DNA of 64,000 nt, taken from contig WFMF01000530.1 in the NCBI GenBank assembly GCA_011033025.1, forward strand, positions 51,040-115,039, read 5' to 3'. Position 1 is the first letter of the stretch; each line of letters opens with the position of its first letter. Positions 1 through 59,833 of this stretch are shown piece after piece. The translations under genes were made by a program, and so were the position numbers. This DNA is from Beroe forskalii. Taxonomy: Eukaryota > Ctenophora > Nuda > Beroida > Beroidae. Below the pieces are notes generated by a model. That model was not told where the DNA came from. It ran no database searches and saw nothing but the letters and a program-made list of their open reading frames with translations.

Positions 1-869
1 TTCCCGGCACTGCACACTGACATGCAGTAGGTGGCCTGCACACTGTCTCCCTAGAGGTGTTGTGACGTCATCAGTTCACAAATCTGAAACATTGCCATGA
101 CCTCACTCTCATCCGCTTTTTATTCATTTCCGAGCCTTCGTCTGAACTCTCAAAGGGTGTCCCTCATAATATGTGAGATGTGATTTGCAAGCACTTCACA
201 CTTTCCAAGCCTCTTTCATTCAGCAGAGGAGACAAGTCAGACTCCAATCCTACCGTGCCAAATTAAATAGGTGTCTGGGCGTGCTAAATGAGCGAAATTT
301 ACATTTAACAATTTTCCCAATTTCGCTGTATTTTGGATATTGGATGGGCGGTAAATCGTGGTAGACGACAGAGATTTTGTCCATTTTTCAACAATTTTGT
401 CCAATTTCGACCATATTTTCAAAAGTTGAAAAGTTACAAATTTCTAGTCACTTGAACTCATGTTATTATTGGTGTGAAAACATGTTTAGCAATTACCAAT
501 TATAAATCTGACATATCAATTTAACAGTTACAGTCACGTTCAGAGGTTGTAATGATTCCTTCCATGTTTCAAAAGTTAAAATTATCAGGCAATTTTGACG
601 GAATTCGGCGTGAAGTCAGTCAAGTCGTAGAAATGTTGTCTCGAATTGCATAACAGATACCCTATAAAATCACAAGAGAATGGAAGTGTAAACTAACCTC
701 CGTATTTCGGGCGATTCATCAATCATTTTCCAGAAATACCATTTTCATTCACTCAGGATTAATGTAGGCTAATTATAGAATTCTGTTGCTCTGTTTCTCA
801 ATTTCATTGAACTCAGGTGCTATGCTAATTATACATGGTGCGTGGTGAGGTGTTCAGAGACCGTGTTCA

Positions 870-1185
870 GGAGAACAGTGACGCCTGGTCCCAGAGCCAC
901 GTTCACAAGTTCTGATTCACTCTGTAGCCCCATTGTTTGTTGCCAATGGGGCAACCCCCTATATTTGTATATTTATGTGATAATGTGGACATCAAAAATC
1001 GCCAATAGGAGGTTTAATTTTTGGGGGTTTAGGGGGTTTAAAGGGGCTTATTTCTGGGTACCAGAATATACTTTAATGTTAAGTAAGACTGTAAACACTA
1101 ACAGGGGAACAGTGACGCCTGGCCGAATTCGTTCTGCTTCAAACTGTGCCTCATTGTTTATAGCCCCAGTGTTTGTAGGGCACAA
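870..1185 (+). repeat. direct duplication containing ACAGTGACGCCTGG
   Basis: About 75 bases at 873-945 (GAACAGTGACGCCTGG... TAGCCCCATTGTTTG) recur with divergence at 1,108-1,178. No gene was seen between 1 and 870. Confidence 0.7.
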
Positions 1186-1225
1186 AGTATCATTATGTTT
1201 CACGCAGTGTGTACACTCAATTTGA

Positions 1226-2260
1226 TAATAGAACCTACATGTATCTTGTTAATGATCAAAATAGAAATAAGTGTTATATAACATCTTTTTTGATGCCACG
1301 AGCGAAGCGAGGTTGAGAAAAATCACATTATTCACCGAAGCCGAAGGCTGAGTTGAATAATTGATTTGTTTTCATTGGGGGCGGGATTGGCGCTCAAAAT
1401 AAGAACGTTTAGAAATCATGACTTATATGTTATGTTGCCTGTGTCTATTATTCATGTATGTGTACAAAAGTACAGTGGATTGGGCCTTTAAAAGGCTGTC
1501 GTTTTATAACATTCTAGCTCCATAGAAAGGACGTTCCGTAGTATCACTTTTTTGGTGGAGAGCAATTATCTACTGATCAGTCAAGGTAGCAGTGCGCACC
1601 AGCTCACATTTCCATAGCAGAAAAGGACGTTCTCTCGTATCACTAATTTGGCAAAAGTGTTGAATAACACCATAAAAATGGCAAATAACACGTTGTAAGA
1701 GTGGAGTAACATGGTAAAAGTGTGAAATAATACAAAAGGCAGTCGCAATGAGTCATTACGACAAAAACTGTAAATAACACGTTTTTATTCAACCGCTATA
1801 ACCCCACCACATGGTGAATAATAGAACCTACATGTATCTTGTTAATGATCTGGTTAAAATATAGACAATAATTGGTTTATATGTACACCTCTTATTTTGA
1901 TGACGTAGGTGTACAGAAATAATAGGAGGTTTGAGAAATGATAGTGCGCTTCAGGACTTTCAAAGCATGATTCAAGACATCGTACAAATTTTATTGGGTT
2001 GATTAATTGGCTGGATTTGCGCTCAAACTCTGAAAGGTTAGAAATCATGACTCATATGTCATGTTGCCTGTGTGTGAGTATCTCAGTGGATGTGAGCTAC
2101 TTCAATTCGTTGTGTTGTATGTTTCTACCTTTCTAGCTCCAGAGAAATCAAGGAATTTCCAGACCAATGATGACTCAGACACATGCTCGAAATTACCTCC
2201 AAATTAACTAGTCTAATGCATGCGTGCACCAGTCACATTTCCATTGCAGTAATTAGTAGA
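1226..2260 (+). repeat. diverged direct duplication of about 400-450 bases
   Basis: Landmarks in the same order in both units: AATAGAACCTACATGTATCT (1,226; 1,819), AGAAATCATGACTYATATGT (1,410; 2,040), TTCTAGCTCCA (1,513; 2,141) and a CACCAG..CACATTTCCAT..CAG segment (1,598; 2,228). The spacing differs by small indels. Function unknown. Confidence 0.75.
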
Positions 2261-2399
2261 TTAATAATCACGAGATTACCAGAATATCTTAATATGAACA
2301 GTGTAAACAGTGTGTAGGTATGTTTTAGTGCAGGAAGGCTATGTATGTATGTATGTATGTCCAGATTAGTTAATTACTTATACCGGGTGTATGCTCAAT

Positions 2400-2463
2400 G
2401 CTGTTATTATGTATGTTGTTATTGTGTATGTTGTTATTATGTATGTTGTTATTATGTATGTTG
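2400..2463 (+). repeat. 15-bp tandem repeat TTATTATGTATGTTG
   Basis: Four units with one variable base; the Asn/His reading on the minus strand is an artefact of it. Confidence 0.9.
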
Positions 2464-2963
2464 CTTTTGTGTAATATACGCTCAGAATACAAATAGGCGG
2501 TCGCAATGACGTCATTTACCTTGTGCAAAGTGCCAAATTGCAGAAAATGACCGCCTATTTTTCTTGCCCAGGGTTTAATGTGGGCATAACTACATATAAC
2601 ATAACCATAAGTGGCTGAAGTAGCTTGCCATACACTTGCATAATATCCAGTAGATGGAGTAAGTAGGGGCGGGGTGCTATTGTGTTGGAGAAGAGGTATT
2701 TTGATCAATGGGAGAGGTATTAAAGTATTAACTATTTACCTATTTACTACTCCCAACTATTCAATAAATTGGGATGTGGCTGGTTCTTACCCTCAATGAT
2801 CAACACAGTTATATGACTCCCAAATATCTCAAATGTATTAGGTATAACAGCAAAACATAAAACTGAGATGTTCGCGTGTACCCAGAGCTGAGTAGATATA
2901 TTCCTTCTGGCAAGATGATACAAAATCAGAGTGGTTTTCTCACGGTCCCATCAAACTCATTAC

Positions 2964-3073
2964 CTTTTAACATTGGGACTCTTGATGGAATGTCTTGAAT
3001 GCTAACAATAGGTATGTCATCATCATCGTCAAACATTTCCTTAACCACCTTCTTTAATGAGCAATTTCCCTTC
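2964..3073 (-). CDS. possible isolated coding exon, unknown gene
   Basis: On the minus strand an ATTCAG acceptor opens a reading RKGNCSLKKVVKEMFDDDDD, then IPIVSIQDIPSRVPMLK, and ends at AAAG/GTAATGAG, a strong donor. The incoming phase is 2 and the outgoing phase 1. Composition looks protein-like (basic, then an acidic run) and the flanks are AT-rich. I do not recognise it, and its phase does not follow CKAP5 exon 46. It may be an exon of the neighbouring gene or chance. Confidence 0.3.
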
Positions 3074-4053
3074 CTGAATTGTAAATCCAAATACCGTGAA
3101 TATATTATATTTCCTGCAAATTTTGTAAACATTCTTTCTCCCCCGTCTCCCCTTTCCGACGGTACCTAATCTACTCCTTCATGAAATACTGTGGTGTGAT
3201 ATTATGATGCTCATGCTGCTCCTTTATAAATCACATTCTCCTTTTATTTATAAACAGAGCAGATAATTAACTCATCAAATGACACGCATGATGCTGTTAA
3301 TTAGTAACACGATAACGACAATCTATAATGGAACGCGCGCACGCTTCAATAAGGCGCACGTAGAACCAACGTCATAACGTCCATTTGCAATGCCAAATTG
3401 ACGAAATCCAACCGCCTATTTTGATCGAACACCATCTCGTCACAATGGTGCTTATGAATCTCTATTTCATGTTGCTATGTTATATGATGAACTTGTTATA
3501 AGGCTCGTGTGAATCATAACACTTGGATGTGAGCTACAACGGCTGCCTTCTAAGACTCTCTTTGCTCAGACTGACAGCACAGAAGTTAGATGTTAGGAAT
3601 TACCAAACGGTTTTTCTCAAAATCTTCATGTCTGCCACCCGATATAACTCCAACCCGGGCCTATGTATATTTTGTTCATGGTTTGTGAGAAATACTGACA
3701 CATGTCAGTTGTCCCGTTTACAACAGGGAGCGCACAAGTGCTCCACTCACATCTTTTAATACCCACAAACCACAGCACAGAAGTGCTGCAACCTGATCAA
3801 CCACTGCCAGTAATGAAATATAAATATTTCAAATACCTCTTCATGCTACCGACACAACGCATTCCTGTAATAGAATCCTGATTCCAGATGTGACCATGAA
3901 ACGACCGGATATTTTGAGAAGGTCCATTACCTAGCTATGCAATAACGAATTATAATCTAATATGGTTGGCCTTTCGCCAGAAGGCAAAAACGAACGGTTT
4001 CATCTCATTAATTTACTCCTTTTAAAAACATCATAACGAATGATATGGTAACT

Positions 4054-4091
4054 GGTAAGTGCCATTTCATCGAGATGAAACGGCACTTACC
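4054..4091. other. near-perfect hairpin with 18-base arms
   Basis: GGTAAGTGCCATTTCATC and its inverse (one mismatch) with a two-base loop. No T run follows, and no gene is adjacent. Confidence 0.85.
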
Positions 4092-6012
4092 ATACCAGAT
4101 CATGAATTCAATCCTTAATAACACCATGATAATACTAAAACTTTTTAATAGTACGCGAGCTTTATTATCATGGGTATATGTTACTAAAGATTAAATATAT
4201 GTGTACTAAGGATAATATATTAGTACCACGTGACTCGTTAGAAACACATGTGTTTTGTAATAAGATCCTTGCTAAAAGGTGGAGCTGGTGATGCTATTAA
4301 ATAGACGCATACTTTGTTATCTTCAGTTTCTGGGTGGTGTGATCATTTCATGATGAGGGTATCTGAAAGTGGTGTGAGAAATGAGTGGCGGCTCAAATCA
4401 TGATAATTAATGATCCCATTTTAAACCGATTGTTAAATCATCGATTCTTATATCTTTTATTCAGACTGGTATCAAAAGGTTCACTTGAGTGGCTTAGTGA
4501 GTTTCAAGTGCGATAGGGCTGAGCGATTGCAATCGAGTTGCGCGGTTTGGACTGTTTTTAATTCCCCCTTGAAACTTCCAGGCGGAATTCTTCGGGTTTT
4601 GTAATTTCTAATTCACTGTTCAGAGCTTTAGAGTTCATGGTTTGCATTGGAGCTGTTGATTTCAGCACTATTCAGTATTGGATGCCTGGAAACCACACGT
4701 ATATGAATGTCTGAAACTAGTGACAGGTTCTTGTTAAAGTTATGTTAAACAATGTGTTTATTACCATGGAATATCATGGTTTTCATACTCCGATGTTGAA
4801 TGCTGATGACACACGCCCTGGTATCATTGCGCTGAATCAGCGGGCTTCAACTGTGGAATATTGCGACAGCTTACTTTTAAACTGGCTGAAATTATTCATG
4901 TGAACTGTGAATCCATTGAATACCTGGAAAAATACTTATTTAAAATAACATAATATTATCCATTTTATTATTCTGAAACGAAAGCTGATTAAATTTCTCC
5001 CAGCCCTACACATTCCTAAATAAATCTTCCTCTATTTCAATGAATAACTGAAATATTTCATGCTCTACTCGAAATGTTGCCCATCCGCTTCACTTGGTAG
5101 GTTACACGTAGTACCACACACTCATTTCTGGACACATACGCTATCTTGGAATGGTGTTGAGCAAGTTAAATAGGGATCCCAGACACATGTAGTGTCTAGA
5201 CATTCTGGAACTGTGAGGATCAAGTCAAAATCCCAGACACAGACTAAGTGAATCGTTTGTTTCTGGCACCCCTGACTGAGACTGAAACCATGTAATCATG
5301 AGATCTAGTTCTGTCTGTCTTTAAATCGTAGATCTGTCTGGAGGTGTCTTGTTGGAATGGGATATACTGCCTTGCAGATACCGATCATGACCTTACTTGA
5401 ACAGTACAAGCAGCTGGTTGATACAGATGATGAGACGTTCTGGATAGGTATCCGGAACGTATCCATTAACCGGGATAGTCTGGAATTGGTCCGCGTTGAT
5501 TGATGATTAGAACAGTGAAATCACACGTAAAATAGGTAGCTCGTGTAAATCAGGCGAATGAGAATAGCACCGTTCTCATCCAGTGAAATGGCGATTTGTA
5601 AATTGATTTATCAAACAGAACGTGTTTTATACAGGTATCGGGATACCTATCCAGATGTTTTTTATACAGAAAAAGAAATCTTCTTCAAAATTGCTAAAAT
5701 GATCCACATTTCTGTATCTCCTTATCTCGAATCTCGCCGCGTAGATTGTACCTGACATCTCCACTGTTTGTACTGAGTTACTGTTGTAATGAGCCCTTTT
5801 AATGTGTACTTTTAATGGTACTAATTGGGATTATTATTAATGTGTGTGGCGTGTGTTTAGTCTCTTTAATTCTTTATAGTAGTCTCACGACAGGTTTAGA
5901 CCGATTTAAAAGGTAGTGCTATATGCGTAGAGTTGTGTTACCACACGCGCTTTATATCATGTGTTTGTTATGACACACAATTTAAATACACATCTACGCG
6001 ACCTTTGCTTTT

Positions 6013-6345
6013 GCGTTACAAAAATGTGCATATCTCCGAGGTTTTTTGAGCAAACTTGATGAAACTTTCAGGATATCTAGAGCTTCATAAAAGCAACATC
6101 TCAGTGAAGTTTAGATTCATTTTAGAGCTCCAGAAGCGGAGTTATGACCGAAAAGCCAGTTACTAAACGATAACTTTAAAACATAAAACCGGTTTATTTG
6201 CCATATCTCAACTTCTGAAGCTCAAAAATGTTAGCTACTCCAGGATTATATTGGTCATATGTTGCCCGTAATATCCTGAAAATTTGATTAAAATTGCTCA
6301 AAAAACGGCTGAGTTATGCGCTTTTTTGTTATGTGTGAACAAGCA
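6013..6345. repeat. imperfect inverted repeat with about 65-base arms
   Basis: The left arm (GTTACAAAAATGTGCATATC ... GAGCAAACTTGATGAAACTTTCAGGATAT) pairs with the right arm ending in AAAACGGCTGAGTTATGCGC, at roughly 70 percent. It is a likely old fold-back or MITE. A second small inverted repeat, CAAGCACTTAGCTTATTACC with its inverse, follows at 6,349-6,380. Confidence 0.6.
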
Positions 6346-6423
6346 CTTAGCTTATTACCATATAAGGTAATATGTGCTTGTTGTGTACAGGGTGTGTCTT
6401 TTGTACACCGTTCGACTACTATA

Positions 6424-6609
6424 GTACTTTAGAGGCTCAGACTCACCGCAGAAATATGATTTAGAGCACTCGGCTCAGCTTCGCTTCGCCTCGCACTCTA
6501 AATCATTTAAATGTCTCCAGCTACGCTGTCGACATTTAAATATTATATAGAGCCCTGCTCTCGCAGGGCTCTATATTGTCTGCGTGTTCGTCTTACGCCT
6601 CTAAAGTAC
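6424..6609. mobile_element. 186-bp fold-back element with 13-bp termini and three internal hairpins
   Basis: Perfect terminal inverted repeats GTACTTTAGAGGC lie at 6424-6436 and 6597-6609. Inside are consecutive hairpins: GATTTAGAG/CTCTAAATC (6458-6504), ATTTAAATGTC (6505-6541) and ATATAGAGCCCTGC (6545-6576, perfect 14-base arms with TCTC loop). No coding content. Confidence 0.7.
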
Positions 6610-8028
6610 ATGTAAACTTTGATTGTTTTGATGAAGGAGGAGCATAGTGTGTGTACTGTTTATGTGTTTGATAAAGGAGCACAGCGTGGGAAACTTGGGG
6701 AATTTATTGAATTATGCTTTGGCTATCCAAGTGATATTTTTCCCACACTATTAACAGGACTAATATAAATTCTACCAAATTTCTAATTTTAGTTATTGAA
6801 CATTATTAATTTGAGTTTGGAATTTAAACGACTAAATTAAAGTGTGGAAAGAAATGATTTATTAGATTTTAATTACTAGATCTGAGAGGTCGATGAATCA
6901 CGTTGGCTATGTTGGAAGAACATAAATCACGATCTCATTAGACTAAGTGGACTAATTTTGATAGTCATTAAATTTGAAAGGAGAGAAAAAGCCTTTTCAA
7001 CTTGTCCATATCCATCGAAAATATGATTTGGCTTTCCCAGTTCATGAACTGCCTAACCGAAATTTAATCTTGCTTCAGATCAAATGTTTGGTGTTCAATA
7101 GATGTGTATAATAAGTACTTATGTACAACAAAGATAATTATTTGAAATTAGTATTTCGTCCATGAATATTGAGTATTGAGTAACATTCTCTGAATCAAGT
7201 ACACTCGTTTAATCATTTGAAATTACATCTCATGTTGTCAGTATGAGCCAGGAGACGTATGTGTTTGTGTACGTTAGTACACCGGTATATTATGGAGTTA
7301 TGGGTTGGTCAAGGGTTGATGATGTTGCAGCACATCTGTGCCGTGGAATGTTTGATAAAATCGATAAAATCCTGAGTCTGTATGCTACGTAAAATACGTA
7401 AATATTCACGGAGTGACTGTAATTATTGAATATCTCCGACCCGAGAGTTCCTGTTTTCTGACACGTTTTATACCAGCAATGTTCACACAAGCACAGGTGC
7501 AAAATATTTCTGAAATTCACTATTTTTCCTAGAAGATTCGTGTAAATCAAATGACACCTCGAATATAATATGAATATTGGATATATTGTTCCTTTATTCA
7601 TTTCATGAAATTCATTTAATTCAATCATCAACAGACGTGAAGAGGGTGTAGAACATCAAATTGGAATTAACGAAAAATAGGTTTGATGCTGGTCCCCGAT
7701 TCATGCATTAAATTGTCAAATCATATTCATGTCTGAATTTCTGAAATAATCAACATGTTTATAACATATTAGGTAAAAGAGACTAAATAATAGTTTAATT
7801 ACATGTCTTGCATTTACAACCTTTTAGATTTGTAACCCCACGCAGAAAACCTTTTGAACACGGTACATGACATATTCATTGTATTCACATACCAGGTTCA
7901 TATAGAAATTAAGGTCCATTTAGTTTTTAAAAATCCATCTAGAATAATCTTGGGGGGAGTAAGGCCCGTACTAGTTCAAATATTTGTGTTTAGGCATATA
8001 CTTTCAATTGTACACTTAACACACTGAA

Positions 8029-8325
8029 AGATACCTTTGATAATCGTACACTCTACACGGCACATTCCTGTCTTGACGTAGAAAGTGTATAAGGAAACTC
8101 AGTGTATACTCCAGATACCTTTGATAATCGTACACTATATACACACATTCCTGTCTTGACGTGTATCCCGGGTGTTACATCAGCTGTCAGCTGGTGCTGC
8201 ACTGTGTATGATAATGAAGTGACATAACGCCAAAAACATCTGCTGTACACACTGTATCCTCTGGTAACTCACTACACATGCTATAACCTATACAATATGT
8301 GGTATCCTCTGGTAACTCACTACAC
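8029..8325 (+). repeat. local direct repeats
   Basis: AGATACCTTTGATAATCGTA with the following 30 bases occurs at 8,029 and 8,112. GGTATCCTCTGGTAACTCAC or a close relative occurs at about 8,256 and 8,301. No gene seen in 6,610-9,074 otherwise. Confidence 0.8.
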
Positions 8326-9074
8326 AATATGTCCTATATGAATCGCCTGAACTACTCATGTATGGTAAATAGTGTATGGTGGACGGTAAGTTGGACGGTA
8401 CCGGCTAGCCAATGCTGTCGGGATAGTTCAAGACGTATCGGACACATCTTAAAACCTTTAATTTTATTTTCTGTAGTTCACGTCATTTCTTTTATCATCA
8501 AAAGACCGATGTCAAAGGTTAATTATTATTGATGTCGATAATTGACACAAAATACAACCTTTGTAAGGAATACTGTTTATCGCAACATTTTGACATTTCC
8601 TATATGAATTTTTGAACCGAAAAAGGTTTTTATATGTAGGAATAATAATTTTCTTTTTACAATAGACGGAACGGCTCGCTAAAAAGCTAAAAGGATGCCT
8701 GTCAATGCTGTTCTCTAAAACCTGTGTCAACATTAGTGCAATGTAAAGGCTAATTTACAGACGATTAGAACTCTATTTGAACACCAGCGGCTCTGTGTAT
8801 ATCAGCTCTAAAACTTTATAAAGCCTTCAGAGCATAGCGTGTGGTTTGGGAGTGAATGTCTATGTTAAACTGTATAGAAAAGTCGTATGTCTGAATGTTT
8901 GTTCAGCTGTATGTCTCTTTCCTTCCGGTTAGATATGTTTGACCATTTGTCTGTCTGTGACTACGTCTGTCTGTTACTGTGTAATGAACTACGTTTTCAG
9001 CTAACGACTAAACATACCACAGTCTCTTCGGTTGACTGCGTGTATTTTAAGCAAATCAGTTTGTCGGCGGTGTC

Positions 9075-10214
9075 TGGGATCACTGTTTTGAGAGGTAAAA
9101 TAGGTTTTTTGATTTTACAGGAAAACAAAGGAAAACTGGCGAATATCATTGGTTCAGTGGTTTCAGCGCATAATTTATGACCAGATACACTTCTATTTGA
9201 CCACCCATGAGACATCTACGCCCAATAAGGGGCGAAAAAGGCAGTTTTTAAGCCGAAAACGCGATTTTAACCCCCATAACAGACAGAAAATGGCTGATTT
9301 CGGGATTCTGAAGTATGGTATGTCTTTCTTAGGTCGTCCATGGATGGCGTGCAAATTTTCAGCTCAATCGGCCAAAGTTTTCGATTTCGGATCTTGGTTG
9401 CCTCAGAAATGAAGAACATCCTGGATCACTGTTTTGAGAGGTAAAATAGGTTTTTTGATTTTACAGGAAAACAAAGGAAAACTGGCGAATATCATTGGTT
9501 CAGTGGTTTCAGGCGCATAATTTATGACCAGATACACTTCTATTTGACCACCCATGAGACATCTACGCCCAATAAGGGGCGAAAAAGGCAGTTTTAAGCC
9601 GAAAACGCGATTTTAACCCCCATAACAGACAGAAATGGCTGATTTCGGGATTCTGAAGTATGGTATGTCTTTCTTAGGTCGTCCATGGATGGTGCAATTT
9701 TCAGCTCAATCGGCCAAAGCTTTCGATTTCGGATCTTGGGTGCCTCAGAAATGAAGAACGTCCTGGATCACTGTTTTGAGAGGTAAAATAGGTTTTTGGA
9801 TTTTACAGGAAAACAAAGGAAAACTGGCGAATATCATTGGTTCAGTGGTTTCAGGCGCATAATTTATGACCAGATACACTTTATTTGACCACCCATGAGA
9901 CATCTACGCCCAATAAGGGCGAAAAGGCAGTTTTAAGCCGAAAACGCGATTTTAACCCCATAACAGACAGAAAATGGCTGATTTCGGGATTCTGAAGTAT
10001 GGTATGTCTTTCTTAGGTCGTCCATGGATGGCGTGCAAATTTTCAGCTCAATCGGCCAAAGCTTTTCGGATCTTGGTTGCCTCAGAAATGAAGACCGGCA
10101 TGGATCACTGCTTTGAGAGGTAAAAATAATAGGGTTTTTTGGATTTTACAGGAAAACAAAGGAGAACTGGCGAATATCATTGGTCCAGTGGTTTCAAGCG
10201 CATAATTTATGACC
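9075..10214 (+). repeat. about 344-bp tandem repeat, three full units and a partial
   Basis: Units start at GGATCACTGTTTTGAGAGG near 9,076, 9,423, 9,766 and 10,101. They are over 95 percent identical and differ mostly by single-base indels in homopolymers. The fourth unit stops after about 115 bases. Each unit carries GGTAAAATAGG and TTTTACAGG close together, resembling donor and acceptor sequences, but no coding frame spans the array. Confidence 0.93.
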
Positions 10215-10439
10215 ACTGTAATGAGTTGCAGGGTGAGAAGGTTGTAATTATTGTTTCGGATTTGAAGTTCTGAATAAAAGTAAAGGACTCATAGTCATAC
10301 TCTCATGAACTGGCAATTTCTAGATTGAGCCTGATTCTGATTGAATTAGAACTGTTGAAATTTTTCTTTAAATTTTAAAATTTTTTCAAGTTATATAACC
10401 TAAAATTCGAAGAAACAAAACTTCTCTAATCAGATCTAA

Positions 10440-10760
10440 CCCAAAAGAGGTTTCCCTCACAGGGGGAAACTACGGCCCCGCGAAGAGGCCGTGATAAACA
10501 AAACTGAAACAACCTCCCCAAAAAATCGTGCTTAAGTTACAGAACAAAACATGGGAAAATAACCTCCCAAATCTGCAGAATTTGTTCAAACATGGGAAAT
10601 AACTCCCCAAAAAACTTTCTAATGTAATCAAAACAGGAAACTCCTTTCCCAAAAGAATTCTAGTAGGTTCAGTTCAAAAATGGGGAAACCTCCTCAAAAA
10701 TCTCAAAGTTCTTTTCAAAAAACAACATCCAAAATAAACGTTTTTCCCCCTATTTGGAAT
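10440..10760. repeat. degenerate ACATGGGAAATAACCTCCCAAA repeat
   Basis: Irregular 50-60 base units containing CATGGGAAA and CCTCCCCAAAA elements; the reading through it on the minus strand has no family resemblance. No CKAP5 exon found here. Confidence 0.55.
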
Positions 10761-10845
10761 CCCAAGACGCTAACTTAAAACACTTAAATATAAACTAAAA
10801 TCGTCACCTGCCTACTCGTTCTATTTCAGATAAAGTTCACAGTAC

Positions 10846-58585
<47,740 letters not shown>

Positions 58586-58898
58586 CTCAGAGGATTTAAA
58601 GTTAATTAATTAATTAATTAATCTGCTTAGTTATAAGTGTATAATTTCCTTATTCAATGCCCAATGAATGTATATTTAAAAACTATTATCTTCATGCTAT
58701 AGCACACCATGCTATTCAAATCCAGTAATGTTAAAAATAAATTTAAAAGGTATGAAATGTTAAAAAACTTTAAATTGGCGTTATTAAACCCCATTGTCAA
58801 AACATTATAAAGTTTAAAAGTAGAACAAAATATACATAAACACTAAACAGGTAGTGTACCTATTTCATGGAATAAAAATCATTAAACAATTAAATTGA

Positions 58899-59234
58899 TT
58901 AGTCATTGTTCACCAAAAACCAGGTAATCATCGTTGAAAGCGATTCCTTACAGATCAACAGAACAAGGTCCAGGAAAAGTTTCTTGATAAACAGATCATC
59001 AGTAAACATTACTTCAAGATGAAAGTTAACTTCTAGGTCTTGTAGATGAAGCATTTGATCTCTGAGTGCTTTGACTTCAGTACTATATTGTTGACATTCA
59101 AAAAGTTTGTGGAATACTGAATCAGGCATGTTGCAACACTCCAGGCATAATGGGACAAAAGAGCTCTTGTCATATTTTAAAACAGAATGAACAAAATTTT
59201 GGAAACGAAGACATCTTCCATGTAAAAAGTCCAT
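58899..59234 (-). pseudogene. LINE C-terminal fragment
   Basis: A 111-codon reading (RCLRFQNFVHSVLKYDK..., then CLECC...DSVFHKLFECQQYSTEVKALRDQM) has the Cys/His arrangement found after the reverse transcriptase in non-LTR elements. No polymerase domain is present, so it is a truncated remnant upstream of the CKAP5 start. Confidence 0.6.
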
Positions 59235-59833
59235 TAGGACACTGCTCTGTTATAACTTAAATGGAGTGAAACAACAAGTTGCCAATATACCAATCTGAAA
59301 TAATATATCATCAATGAGTAATCCAGAAATACAGTGATAATAACATTATCAGATTATCTAAATCATATCACGAATATCAAATTGAAACCCGAAGCAAATA
59401 TAATAACACAAAGGTTTACTAACCACTGAGGTGGAAAAGTAAAGCAAAGATTCCAGTAGGGATTCCAGTTAAAATGTCATAACCTATAAGTAATTGAATG
59501 ATCACTATATTTATGAAATATAACATGCTCTGATTTAAAGTTAGATGCATTGTTAAATATTTTGTTGAAGTTTTAAGTGCCAGAATTTCATTGCTCAATG
59601 CTCTGAAGGTAATTGGAATTCTATGTTAAATGGGGAAAATAACATGTAATAACTTCTGGGAATCTTGAACAATCCAAGACTTTTCAGTTTTGACAATCAT
59701 ATTCAATCTGGATTTGTGTTGAGAAACACACTTTGTATAAATCAACAATTGACAAAATAGCTGCTCAGACTGAACTGAACCTCTCAGCTTCAGTCATTTG
59801 TTTAACATGCTGTTCAGCAAGGACATCCACCAG

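Larger units (their letters stand above)
3080..9074. other. AT-rich non-genic sequence
   Basis: Apart from the hairpins and repeats listed separately, I see no exon with family similarity on either strand here. The open readings at 3,523, 5,558 and 8,887 are short, unsupported by splice context and without recognisable motifs. The missing 3' exons of CKAP5 were looked for and not found. Confidence 0.6.

Noticed and set aside
5558..5755. 65-codon plus-strand reading near 5.6 kb
   Set aside because: No recognisable motif, no splice or promoter context; length is within chance for this AT content.
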